Of a stretch of DNA of 64,000 nucleotides, positions 43,024 through 53,088 are shown piece after piece. The DNA comes from Hybos culiciformis (taxonomy: Eukaryota > Arthropoda > Insecta > Diptera > Hybotidae). The first letter of the stretch is position 1. Each line of letters opens with the position of its first letter. Below the pieces are notes generated by a model, which worked only from the letters and a program-made list of their open reading frames with translations, did no database searches and was not told the DNA's origin. The position numbers and the translations under genes are program-made. The DNA lies in assembly GCA_964007475.1 (NCBI GenBank), contig CAXFZM010000052.1, forward strand, positions 541,369 through 605,368, written 5' to 3'.

Positions 43024-43027
43024 GGAT

Positions 43028-43560
43028 ATGCCCTATACTTAGAGAGATAATAAAACACTATTTAAAAAAAAAAAAATTTAAGTGAAAATGAAGTTATAAA
43101 ATATCTAAATTATGGTCCATTTGAAGAGATCAGTAAATTTATTATACGTAAATTATTATCAGTAAATTTATTATCAGTAAATTATACGTAAATTATTATC
43201 AGTAAATTTATTGTAAGAGTGTACAAAGACACTCTTACAAAAGACTTTAATTTTTAGTTCAATCGAATAGAAAAGTATTATAGATAGGAAATTAAATAAA
43301 AACTCTTATTGGAAATGATATTGTATGTACATGAAAGAATAGGAGGAAGAAAGGGAAAATTAAAAAGAATTACAAGGGTATTGAATAAAAGAGGAAAATT
43401 AAAGAATTATATAAAATAAAAAAAATAAAATAAAAATAAAAAAAGTAATGGAATGTAATGGAATGTAATGTAAAAAATATATGAAGTAAAACAGGAATTG
43501 TTTTTATGTAAACAAATATTTTAAGTACAAAATTTAAATTATATCAATAAATGAAAAAGA
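43028..43560 (+). pseudogene. Resumed C-terminus and 3' end of the old non-LTR element
   Basis: The frame cut at 30690 resumes with ICPILREI and continues into KYLNYGPFEEISKFI (about 43100-43155), so both sides are one gene. Then come AT-rich repeats of CAGTAAATTTATTAT (43120-43215) and an A-rich region near 43400-43450. The true 3' end is not clear. Confidence 0.6.
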
Positions 43561-43728
43561 TATAAGATAATGATAATTAAAATTAAATTGTTAATATTGT
43601 TAATAAAAATCTAATACAAAATTTGCTTTTGATCGTCAGTCGTGACAGACAACTTCTAGTTATAGTCATTAGTTTATAATACATTATAGAAGTGAATTGT
43701 ATCTATTATTTTCTTGCAAATATATAAA

Positions 43729-43881
<153 letters not shown>

Positions 43882-44302
43882 AGCATGAAAATGCACACAA
43901 ATATGTGGTGGAAAATGGTAAAACTATTTGAACTGCCATTTCAGGCAAAGATAGATACTGTTTTTAATTGACAACCAAAAATCATCTAATACTAAAACCA
44001 TGAAAAATTAATTCAAAAACTTTGCCAAGTTTGTTAATTTATGACAATATAATTATAATAGAAGTCTAATTATAATAGAAGTCTTTGAATAGAACGGACG
44101 TGTTTTTTTCAAGCGGTCAAAATATATAATTTTTAAATTTTTTTTAGTTAAAAAAAAAAGGAAAAAAAAAAAGGAAAAAAAAAAAGAATAATAAATAAAC
44201 AAAAAAAAAAAAAAAGAAAACTGAATACAATTTTTTGAATTTGGTTATTGAAATGATAACAGTGAAAATATACAAGCATTAAACATTATTTAAACATTCA
44301 AA

Positions 44303-45475
44303 ATGCATTCTTGTACAAAGTGCAAGCAATCTTTGAGAAATGAAAACAATAAAGTGCAGTGTAGTGGTTTTTGTATGCGGTGGTTTCATTCAAAAAAATG
44401 CATGAATTTAAGTGATTATGATTTACAATTAGTGAGAGACAATCTAAATGTAAAGTTTGTTTGTAATGAATGCTCAGACAATTTTCAGATGCTTAAAAAA
44501 TTTTATACTGATTTACAAGAAAAATTAATTGAAAGAAATGATGAGATGAATAAATCTTATAATAATTTGCAAAAAGAAATTTCTAATGTAAATAATGAAA
44601 TAAGTGAAACAAAAGAAAAAATAAATGAAGGTATAAAAATTAGCAATGAAATATTATCAATAGAAAAAAAAAGTGACTCAGTAAAAAATAAACAGATAAT
44701 TGAGGGTCAACAAACTTACGCAGATAAAGTGAAATTAAATTTACCGGTAATAATAAAACCAAAAAATAATAATCAAGCTTGTGAAACAACCAAGCAAGAA
44801 TTAAAAAATCAAATAGATGTATATAATTTACCGATAAATTTCAGTAAGGTACAAAATAGAAAAGATGGTGCTATTTCTATAGGTTGTAGTAGTAAAGAAT
44901 CTGCTAAACAGATTGAAAAAGAAATTAAAAATAAAATGAAAGAAAACTATGAAGTGAAAGTGATAAACTCAATAAATCCAAAAATTTTAATAAGTGGAAT
45001 TGAGGAAAATACAAATAAAGATCAAATCAAAATGATATTAATTGTGACTTGATAAATGTTCTAAAAATTTATCCATCACATAAAAATAAGAATATTTATA
45101 ATGCAATTATAGAAACTGATAGTCAGTCATTTAAAAAAATAATAAACTTAAAAAAAATAAGAATAGGTTGGAATATGTGCATAGTTTATGAAAAGAATAA
45201 TGTATTAAGATGTTATAAATGTCTTGGTTTCAATCATACATCTAATAGGTGTTCAGAGGAAACAGACCGTTGTCATAAATGCGGTGAAACTGGTCATAAC
45301 AAAATTAGTTGTTCAAAAACAATTGATGAAATTCAGTGCATAAACTGTTTAAAAGCAAAAAAATTTTTTAAATTTGTCTGATGATCAATGTAATACGTTT
45401 CATTTACCACTAAGTATAGAGTGCCCAGTTTATCAAAGAAAAGAAAAACAACATAATGAAAGAATATCATATTAG
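44303..45475 (+). pseudogene. Non-LTR ORF1: PHD finger, coiled coil, zinc knuckles; two frameshifts
   Basis: From ATG at 44303, the C4HC3 pattern of a PHD finger is complete: Cys 4, 7, 20, 24, His 29, Cys 33, 54, 57, with the aromatic Trp27-Phe28. Residues about 65-125 are Lys/Glu/Asn-rich with heptad character, a probable coiled coil. After a one-base shift near 45035 the frame encodes an RRM-like region and CCHC knuckles (CYKCLGFNHTSNRC near 45212; CHKCGETGHNKISC near 45271). A second shift in an A/T run near 45360 returns to the first frame, which ends ECPVYQRK...ERISY and TAG at 45473. Both shifts sit at homopolymers, so mutation and assembly error are both possible. The protein would bind element RNA. 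Confidence 0.8.
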
Positions 45476-48259
45476 CAATTAAATGAAATACAGTGTATTT
45501 ACATTAACAGTCAAGGATTAATAAATAATTTCAATGAAATTGAATTAATATTAGATAATAAAAATAATATAGACTTTCTGTGTGCTTCGGAAACACACTT
45601 AACTGAGTTAGATGAAGGCTCACTGATACAGATCGAAAATTATAGATTATTAAGAATAGATAGTAATTCGAGACATACGGGTGGAGTAGCATTCTACATA
45701 AAAAAGAATTGGAAAGTAAATAATATTAAAAGTTATTCAGTTGATAGTACAGTTTGGTTCATAATGATAAAAGTATCATTAAATGATATATTTTTTCATT
45801 TAGCAGGATTATACCGATCACCAAAATCATTAAATATGAACTCAAATTTCTTGGATTGGTTTGACAATGTAAGTGATGAAATTGCATTGTACGACAATGT
45901 GATATTGATGGGCGACTTTAATATAAATTGGTTAAATAATAATAATATAAAAAGTAAAATGAACGAAATAATTTGTGATAATTCATTTAAACAAATAGTT
46001 AATGATTATACTAGAATTACAAATGAATCACAGACATTGATTGATTGGGTTATTACAAATATTTATGATAATATTAAAGCTGAAGTAGATAATAATAATA
46101 AGATCTCAGATCATGAAACATTAAAAATAATTATTAAATTAAATACATTTAAAACAGTACAAACAAAAAAAATTAAATATTGTAAATATAATAAGTTACA
46201 TTTAAGACAAAAAATGTATTGTAGTGATATTGCTACAACATATTATGTTAATTGTAATTTAAAAGCAAAAAAATTTAGTGAAAATTTACATAATATTATT
46301 GATGAATTTACTGTGGAGAAAACAATACAATATAAAAATGAGTGGTATAATAGTGAATTAAGAAGGCTAAAGGTGGAAAAAATAAGACAATATGAAAAAT
46401 CTAAATTATTAAATATTAATAGTGAATGGCAGAAATATAAAAACATTAGAAATCTTTATAAAAATAAATTAAATAAAGCAAAAAACATGTTCACTAAAAA
46501 TAAAATAGAAAAGTGTACAGATCAAAAATTAATGTGGAAAAATATTAAAAAATTAGTACTAAAAAAGGACATTAATGAAATTCAAGAAATAGTTTTTGAT
46601 AATGAAAAATTTGATGATCCATTAGAAATTGCCAATAAATTTAATAGCTATTTTGTAAAAAGTATTAAAGACATAAATGAAGAAATAAATTCAGTGCAAT
46701 TCATAAACTTAGTCAGACATAGTGATAAAATATTTAAATTTAAAAAAATTAATACTGAAATCTTAGAAAAAACTTTAAAAAATATGAATAAAAAAAATGA
46801 TCATTATATGGTGAATACTAAAATGATTTTAGAGTGTTTTGATATAATAGGACAAAATCTTTTGTCAATAATTAACACATCATTGGAGCATGGAGTTTTC
46901 CCGGATATATGGAAAGAATCGATTATTGTTCCAATTGAAAAAATCAAAAATACCAAGAATGCAAATGAATATAGGCCAATCAACACAATATCGATAGAAT
47001 CAAAAATTATTGAAAAGGTAGTAAATGAACAATTGAGTGAATATATAGAATCAAACAATTTATTCTCACAGTATCAATCTGGGTTCAGAAAAAAACATAG
47101 TTGTGAATCATTATTAAATTTAATAGTTTTAAACTGGAAATCTGAAATAAATAATAAAAAAGTCATTGTTGCAGTATTTCTAGATCTCAAGCGGGCTTTT
47201 GAAACTATAGATAGAGTTATATTATTAAAAAAATTGAAAAATTATGGTATACAAGAAACAGAATTAGATTGGTTCAAATCATATTTAAATGGTAGAAAAC
47301 AGAGAACTAAGGTTAATGGATTGGTTTCAGATGCGATAGAAGTTGTCCTAGGTGTACCGCAGGGTTCAATTCTGGGAGTACTATTGTTTCTGCTATATAT
47401 CAATGACATGGAATTGGCTATTACTTTTTCGAAATTGGTTTTGTTTGCAGATGATGCATTGTTATATGTTACTGGTGATTCAGTGGAAGAATGTGTGACG
47501 AAAATAAATGATGATCTTCAAAAGTTGGATGAATGGTTTGAAATGAATAAATTAAAATTAAATATACAAAAAACTAAATGTATGTTTATTAACAGTGACT
47601 CAAATATGCAGATAAAAATAAATAATGAGGTAATTGGAAAAGTTGAGGAAATTAAATATTTGGGAATAATTATAGATAAAAAATTAAATTTTAAAAATCA
47701 TATTAATTATGTCTGTAAAAAAATTGCTAAAAAAATTTATTTTCTGGGTAAAATCAGAAACAAATTATCATTTAAGTCAGCAATTAACATATATAACACC
47801 ACAGTTAAACCTCATTTAGAATATTGCTCATCTATATTGTTCATGGTGACAAGAGCGGAAAAGGGAAGAATGCAGAAACTGCAAAACAGAGCCATGAGAA
47901 TAATTCTCAAAGTTAGCAGATATACATCCATCACTCATATGTTGTCAACGTTAAAGTGGTTGAATGTTAACCAGAGGATTATTATGAATGTTCTTGTTAT
48001 TGTTTATAAGATGAAAAACCAGCTGTATCCAAGTTATTTATGTGATAAATTGGTTTTAGTAGAGGATGTGCAACAGTATAATCTGAGAAATGCTTCAGAC
48101 ATTAGATTGAACTTATATAGATGTGGAAGCGCACAGAATATGCTTATGTACAATGGAATCAAAATTTTTAATGGATTGCAATTAGAAATAAGAAATGAAA
48201 GAAACATTAACATTTTTAAAAAAAAAATTATTCATTACATAAAAAATAATTTTAGTTAA
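45476..48259 (+). CDS. Non-LTR ORF2: endonuclease and reverse transcriptase, open for ~927 codons
   Basis: The frame is open directly after the ORF1 TAG and in the same frame; no ATG lies near the start (first at about 45533). The EEP endonuclease has CIYINSQGL near 45494, the catalytic Glu in CASETHLTE near 45583, GGVAFYIKKNW near 45680, LMGDFNINW near 45907, DWVITN near 46046 and SDHETL near 46107. The RT has EYRPINTISIESK near 46965, FLDLKRAFETID near 47178, GVPQGSILG near 47352 and FADDALLY near 47446, then a complete thumb (KYLGIIIDKKLNF). The C-terminus ends IHYIKNNFS. All main catalytic motifs are intact, so the enzyme may work if translated. Confidence 0.9.
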   Translation, partial: QLNEIQCIYINSQGLINNFNEIELILDNKNNIDFLCASETHLTELDEGSLIQIENYRLLRIDSNSRHTGGVAFYIKKNWKVNNIKSYSVDSTVWFIMIKVSLNDIFFHLAGLYRSPKSLNMNSNFLDWFDNVSDEIALYDNVILMGDFNINWLNNNNIKSKMNEIICDNSFKQIVNDYTRITNESQTLIDWVITNIYDNIKAEVDNNNKISDHETLKIIIKLNTFKTVQTKKIKYCKYNKLHLRQKMYCSDIATTYYVNCNLKAKKFSENLHNIIDEFTVEKTIQYKNEWYNSELRRLKVEKIRQYEKSKLLNINSEWQKYKNIRNLYKNKLNKAKNMFTKNKIEKCTDQKLMWKNIKKLVLKKDINEIQEIVFDNEKFDDPLEIANKFNSYFVKSIKDINEEINSVQFINLVRHSDKIFKFKKINTEILEKTLKNMNKKNDHYMVNTKMILECFDIIGQNLLSIINTSLEHGVFPDIWKESIIVPIEKIKNTKNANEYRPINTISIESKIIEKVVNEQLSEYIESNNLFSQYQSGFRKKHSCESLLNLIVLNWKSEINNKKVIVAVFLDLKRAFETIDRVILLKKLKNYGIQETELDWFKSYLNGRKQRTKVNGLVSDAIEVVLGVPQGSILGVLLFLLYINDMELAITFSKLVLFADDALLYVTGDSVEECVTKINDDLQKLDEWFEMNKLKLNIQKTKCMFINSDSNMQIKINNEVIGKVEEIKYLGIIIDKKLNFKNHINYVCKKIAKKIYFLGKIRNKLSFKSAINIYNTTVKPHLEYCSSILFMVTRAEKGRMQKLQNRAMRIILKVSRYTSITHMLSTLKWLNVNQRIIMNVLVIVYKMKNQLYPSYLCDKLVLVEDVQQYNLRNASDIRLNLYRCGSAQNMLMYNGIKIFNGLQLEIRNERNINIFKKKIIHYIKNNFS

Positions 48260-48300
48260 ATTTTATTGATGTAGATATTATATAGTTTGATGAAATCTAA

Positions 48301-48335
<35 letters not shown>

Positions 48336-48371
48336 TAAATTAAATAATAGTTTAAATAAGCTAAATAAATG

Positions 48372-48400
<29 letters not shown>
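48260..48400 (+). other. 3' UTR with two poly(A) runs
   Basis: Poly(A) at 48304-48331 and again at 48377-48400, separated by 45 bp. The outer run is the true 3' end next to the target duplication; the inner may come from an earlier polyadenylation. Confidence 0.85.
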
Positions 48401-48405
<5 letters not shown>

Positions 48406-48432
48406 TCAAACTTGGCAAGGTTTTTGAATTAA

Positions 48433-48534
48433 AAGAAAGTTGTTTTAAATTGGGAATTTCTCGCGACCCCATGAAAAAATCTAACGACTCCAGTTGGGGT
48501 CGCGACCCCTAGTTTAAGAAACGCTGTTCTATAT
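48433..48534. mobile_element. hAT terminus (right end), partner not found
   Basis: GGTCGCGACCCCTAGTTTAAGAAACGCTG ends at 48526; its complement CAGCGTTTCTTAAACTAGG is a classic hAT end, and CTCGCGACCCC is repeated just inside (48460). The matching left end was not found within 1 kb upstream of 44008. Confidence 0.55.
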
Positions 48535-50930
48535 AGAAACGTTGCGAACCGGCTACAGCTCATCACTGAATCTATTAAATAGTACAAGTATGTACTATCA
48601 AAAGAAACGGAATTGTGGTAAAGAAATTAAAAAAAAAAAGTGTCTAACCATCAAATTGAAAAAGAATTTTCAAATGAAAAAATTCGTACATAAATTTAAT
48701 TTTTCTATTCGTGCACGAATTAAATTAAATGCACAAAGAGTATATAAGACATAGGAAGAAATTTATGTCTAACTAATCTTTTTGAATTTTCTGCAACAAG
48801 TTATCAAATAGAAGCAGAAGTCTTTTGGTCTCCAGGTAATAAAATTTTAAAAATGATGATTTTTTAGATTGTAAAAGTATACAATTCAAAAATGTTGATA
48901 ATATATATTGTTAAAATTCGATAGATTTACAATTTACATCATAGCTTATCACATATACAAAAGACATAGGAAATATACCTAAGAGAAATTCAATTGATTT
49001 TCCTTTTGATAAATTAACAATTACTCAAAGTCAGATTCTGTTGGTAAATTCTTCAGAATTGTATTTATAGATTCGGGTGATGAAAATTAAACTTTTTTTC
49101 TTATTCGCGTTATTACTAAATTTCACTTCAGAGATAGGCAAATATTTTTTGTGAATATAAAATTTTTCCAATAAAATATAATTTTGTTTATCCGGTTAAA
49201 TTTTATGTTTGATAACGACCGCAATAAAAGTTATTTTTTTTTTTAATTCTTCAAACGTTAATTCGTACTATTTAACATTGTGTATGTAGTACATATATAG
49301 TATATTGAATTGAAGAGAAACAAAAACAAGGACACAACTTTTTTGCTTGGTCTGAAGGTATAAATTTTTTTTGTTGGCATTTAAAATGTAAAAAACATTT
49401 AACAAAATTATGGTATGGTAGGTATTATATGAAGAAAACAAAGTTAATTGGGAAAATATAATTTTCAATGCAAATGAACTATTAACCAAACCGACTTATG
49501 GTCACATTATTTCAATCATTAATTATTATCGTTTGAAAGAATGCTTTAACAGAAAATCGGAAAATGCTGATGTTTTATAAAATATTGCATTTAGGAGGCA
49601 AAAAGCAATAATCTCAAAATATAATATTGACATGATTCATGTTACACTGACTAAGTATAGAGACGATTACATTGTAGCATTACAATTTTGTACAATGGCT
49701 ATATAATGGTAACAAGTGATAACGAAATCAGTAAAAATTATTATTAATATATAATATCTATATATAGTTTTCGCTCATGAAATTTTTAGATTGGTAGGTA
49801 TACACATCTTTTTTTTTTTTTTTTATATAGTTTTAAATATTTTTACATATTATCTGAGTTTTCTACTCATTTCAAGGTGAAAGATTAATAAAGATTAATA
49901 AATTTTTCATATTTTTATGAAATTTATTATCAAAATATAATTAAATTAATATATAATATATTATAACCAGAATTTAATCATGGCTATTTCATAAATTCCG
50001 CTTCAATGAATAAAAATCATAATAAAACTATTATTATTATGTAGTTTTTAATATTGACAAATTTTCTATAAACTTCTTTCTGTAAGCTTTAAATCCTATA
50101 TATTTCGAAACAGTTCTGTATAGAAGTATATTTATGTAGCCGAAAAAGAAACATTGATAGAACTCTACACTATTTATGATAATAATTCTTTCTGAAAAAA
50201 ATAAATAAATAAATAAATTGAAATAGCGTAAAAAAAAAGAAAAGATGTTTATACTTATAATTTATCATGCCATTTCAACCATAAAAAAAGAAAAAGTAAA
50301 TGAAACCTCTTTTATTAATTAATAAAATGAAAATAAAATAATTTCTTGAGAACGAACATTTGCTAAAAAAAATTATTTTTATCATATTATAATAAAAAAC
50401 CAATTTTATTTTTTATGAAAAATTAATTGAAAACAAATTAAAAAATCTAAAGAATATACCCCGTTTTGGAACGAATTTTTTTTGATTTTTATCTAACTAT
50501 ATTCAGTTGAAGAGAACGAAAGAACTTTAAAACTTAATGTAAATATGCTTGTTTACCCGAGTTGTACTACACATATAACCAACTCAGATAAGACAAAATA
50601 GCCGTGTTAAACTTTTAATTCAAATCAAACACCTTTTATAAGTATTTAGCCAATCCCAAGTTACGGAGTACGGAAAGGACTGTTTTGTATTCCATGCAAA
50701 TACATCTATTTTCATTCTCTACTATAATTATATTGTAAATTTTGATTATTTAAATTAAAAGAAAATTTGAAGAAAGATTTTTGTTGAAATGAAAACCAAA
50801 AAACCACAGAAGTTCTAAGAAAGACGAAATTTTTTTATACATAAAAAGCCCTCTGTCTAAGTGTCCTAAAACACATTGCCGTAAATTTAGTTCACAGTTG
50901 ATGGAGTTGATGGATTGCAATGTTTAGGAC
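48535..50930. other. AT-rich stretch, nothing recognised
   Basis: About 2.4 kb without protein similarity, repeat pairs or RNA motifs; small ORFs are AT-composition artefacts. Confidence 0.6.
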
Positions 50931-50954
50931 AGTGGTTCGAAGCTACAAGCGGGC

Positions 50955-51195
50955 ATAAAAAAAATATTAAAAAAAAAATAAATAAAAAACTTTAATAAAT
51001 AAATGAAAAAAATAGAAATATAAATAAAAAAAAAAAAATAAAATTAAAAAAAAAAAAAAAATAAATAAAAAAAAAAAAAAAAAAAAATAATAATAATAAA
51101 AAAAAAATAAAAAAAAATAAAAAAAAAAATGAAAAAAAATAAAAAAACAGAGAAAAAATAAATAAAAAAAAATTAAATAAATAAAAAAAAAATTT
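50955..51195. repeat. A-rich low-complexity tract
   Basis: AAATAAAAAAAT-type sequence over ~240 bp. It produces a Phe/Leu-rich minus-strand frame that is not a gene. Confidence 0.9.
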
Positions 51196-51640
51196 AGTCT
51201 AGTAAATTTTTTTTTTGTATTTGCGGTGTTTTTGCCGAAGAATTTGAAAGGTTTTTGGTTTTGGGGTATAACGAACTTTTTTAACGAACAACGTTCTTTT
51301 TTCAACGAAATATTTGTTGTAGTCAAAATAACGAATTTTTCGTTGATTTTCAACGATTTTTTAGTTATTAGTACGAGCAAATTTTTTTCTGTGTGGACAA
51401 AATAAAAATTTGAAAAATTTCCATCTGCCTAAAAAGTGTTTGAAGGGTATGTCATAATTTAAATATTATCATTAATTAACATTATGTTTGCCATTCTTTC
51501 ATTCTTTTAATTTTAATTTTATTTTTTTCCAAACTACAATCCAATTAAAGCTGTAGATACACTTCGTCGTGAACGTGAACGTGAAATTGTTAATTTTTCC
51601 ACGGTGAATAACTGTGTGAATTTTTTGTGTGTTGAAACTG

Positions 51641-51760
51641 AAATTCACGTTCGCAGTCGTATTTACAGTTGTAGTGAACAGATACGTGAACATTAAAAGG
51701 AAATTCACGTTCGCAGTCGTATTTACAGTTGTAGTGAACAGATACGTGAACATTAAAAGG
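51641..51760. repeat. 60-bp perfect tandem duplication
   Basis: AAATTCACGTTCGCAGTCGT starts at 51641 and 51701 with identical following sequence. It lies in the subterminal region of the TAA-flanked element. Confidence 0.95.
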
Positions 51761-51887
51761 AAAATATTACTGAATATTTTTTAAAATGTGACATTTTTAA
51801 ATTCAATTCATTTATTTTTATTTTATCGAATACCTAATTGTTATGAATTTTTTTAAATTTGGTTATTTCTTTTTCTAAGAAAACTAG

Positions 51888-52715
51888 CTGACCCGGGTGC
51901 TCCGTTACCCCTCCCTTCTACCCTTCCCTTCTGCCCACCTGTCTGTGCCTACCGTCTTCCCCTTCTGTCTGCCCTCTTGTCTGTCCCTATCATCTGCCGC
52001 CATGTCTTCCCTTTCCGTCTACCCCTTCCGTATGCCCCTCCCCCTGCACTTAGGTGTATAAAAAATGACTACATGACATAACGGTGAATGTCATAACCGC
52101 GAAACTTTTTTTTCATATCCACGAAATAAAAAATAAAAGTGTCATAACCGCGAAAAATGTCTTATATTTTTTTTTTTTATAACCGCGAAAAAATATGGAA
52201 AACAATTGAAAAATTTTCTTTTCACGTTATAACAAACATTTTTGTTATAACCGCGAAACACAAAATTTCGATTTTTATCATTTCGCGGTTATAACAAAAA
52301 TTTTTGTTATAACCGCGAAACACAAAAAATCAATTTTTATCATTTCGCGGTTATAACATAAATTTTTGTTATAACCGCGAAATGAAAAAAATCTAATTTT
52401 TGTGTTTCGCGGTTATAACAAAAATTTTTGTTATGATCGCGAAAAGAAAATTTTTCAATTTTTTGCCATATTTTTTGGCGGTTATGACAAAAAAAAATAT
52501 AAGACATTTTTCGCGGTTATGACACTTTTATTTTTTATTTCGCGGTTATGACATTCGCGGTTTTGTCAGTTCACCATAAAAAATAGTTTACATCCTATTT
52601 TCAGACCTACTGAATACACACACAAAATTTCATGAAAATCGGTCTAGCCGTTTCGGAGGAGTTTGAGGACTAACACAAAAACCATGAGAAAAACACGAGA
52701 ATTTAATTTACAGAT
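51888..52715. mobile_element. Inserted repeat with ACTAGCTGACCCGG start, class uncertain
   Basis: The start CTAGCTGACCCGGGTGCTCC, a pyrimidine-rich CCCTTCTGTCTGCCC stretch (51900-52040) and the end AAAATCGGTCTAGCCGTTTC...CACGAGAATTTAATTTA are phrases I know from dispersed arthropod repeats, but I cannot assign the class with confidence. It carries the palindrome 52074-52567 in its middle. Confidence 0.45.
52074..52567. repeat. 494-bp palindromic MITE with CCGCGAAA motifs
   Basis: The outer arms pair from TGACATAACGGTGAATGTC (52074) with the complement ending GACATTCGCGGTTTTGTCA (52567). The interior repeats GTCATAACCGCGAAA and TTATAACAAAAATTTTTGTT in alternating orientation, so several nested hairpins can form. 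No target duplication was seen. Confidence 0.85.
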
Positions 52716-53088
52716 TTTTGATTTAAAAAAAACATTTTTTTTGTTCACGTTGAAAATGTTTTCAGATTGATAAATGTTATCGAACGTGAACAGCCATTGT
52801 GAACAATAAATTCACCATTTTTCATGTTCACGTTCACATTGTGCGTTTACACTTCCTGTTCACTGTGGTGTATTTCATTTCAGGATGAACTCGATTCAAT
52901 CATCGGGGACTTTAAAAAAAACACCAAAAAATAATTATTTTGTTCTTTTTAACTGTTAAATTTAAAATTATTTTTTATTCTCCAAGTTTTACGATATTTT
53001 TTTTTTGTTTTTAATTATTTTATGCTGTTTTTTTGCAGTTTTATTTTTATCATGTTCACGTTCACGACGAAGTGTATATACAGCTTAA

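Larger units (their letters stand above)
30691..43027 (-). mobile_element. Complete Ty3/Gypsy retrotransposon, 12,329 bp, with 2918-bp LTRs
   Basis: LTRs at 30695-33612 and 40106-43023 are equal in length and nearly identical; the one difference I noticed is T/G at 32522 versus 41933. GGAT flanks both sides (30691-30694, 43024-43027). The primer site next to the right LTR and a single intact polyprotein frame on the minus strand set the orientation. The near-identity of LTRs and the intact Gag-Pol indicate a very recent insertion and a possibly active family. LTRs this long are unusual for Gypsy elements, and they plus the leader are rich in predicted RNA structure. Confidence 0.95.
26640..43560 (+). 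mobile_element. Decayed non-LTR retrotransposon, interrupted by a hAT MITE and by a complete Gypsy element
   Basis: ORF1 (from about 26718), endonuclease (27575-28220), RT (28545-30234) and a C-terminal zinc-type region (30470-30690) follow in order on the + strand. A hAT MITE (29530-30089) splits the RT and a 12.3-kb Ty3/Gypsy element (30695-43023) splits the C-terminus, which resumes at 43028. In both places target duplications match and the protein continues on the other side. Many stops and frameshifts show it is old. Confidence 0.8.
44048..48400 (+). mobile_element. Non-LTR retrotransposon with PHD-finger ORF1, near full length
   Basis: A 5' UTR of ~255 bp, ORF1 (44303-45475), ORF2 (45476-48259), a 3' UTR and a poly(A) tail ending at 48400. 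TTATGACAA (44039-44047) and TTATGTCAA (48401-48409) flank it, a 9-bp target duplication with one mismatch. PHD-type ORF1 and EN-RT ORF2 place it in the CR1/Jockey lineage. Confidence 0.85.
44008..48432. repeat. 26-bp inverted repeat now separated by a 4.35-kb insertion
   Basis: TTCAAAAACTTTGCCAAGTT (within 44008-44033) and AACTTGGCAAGGTTTTTGAA (within 48407-48432) are complementary at 25 of 26 positions over the full arms. Without the inserted non-LTR element the arms would be about 11 nt apart, a simple hairpin. It may be the interior of a hAT-like element whose end lies at 48526. Confidence 0.75.
51546..53088. mobile_element. TIR element (1537 bp) with TAA target duplication (PIF/Harbinger-like)
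   Basis: Left end AGCTGTAGATACACTTCGTC (51549) and reverse complement of the right end AGCTGTATATACACTTCGTC (to 53085) match over ~36 bp and continue with GTGAACGTGAACRTGA. TAA is present at 51546-51548 and 53086-53088. A 3-bp TWA duplication is characteristic of PIF/Harbinger. Subterminal CACGTTC motifs recur on both sides (51640, 51700, 52750, 52830). It is coding-free and carries a second repeat inside. Confidence 0.75.

Noticed and set aside
50967..51380. 137-aa minus-strand frame
   Set aside because: Mostly an A-rich tract read as Phe/Tyr/Leu; no domain.
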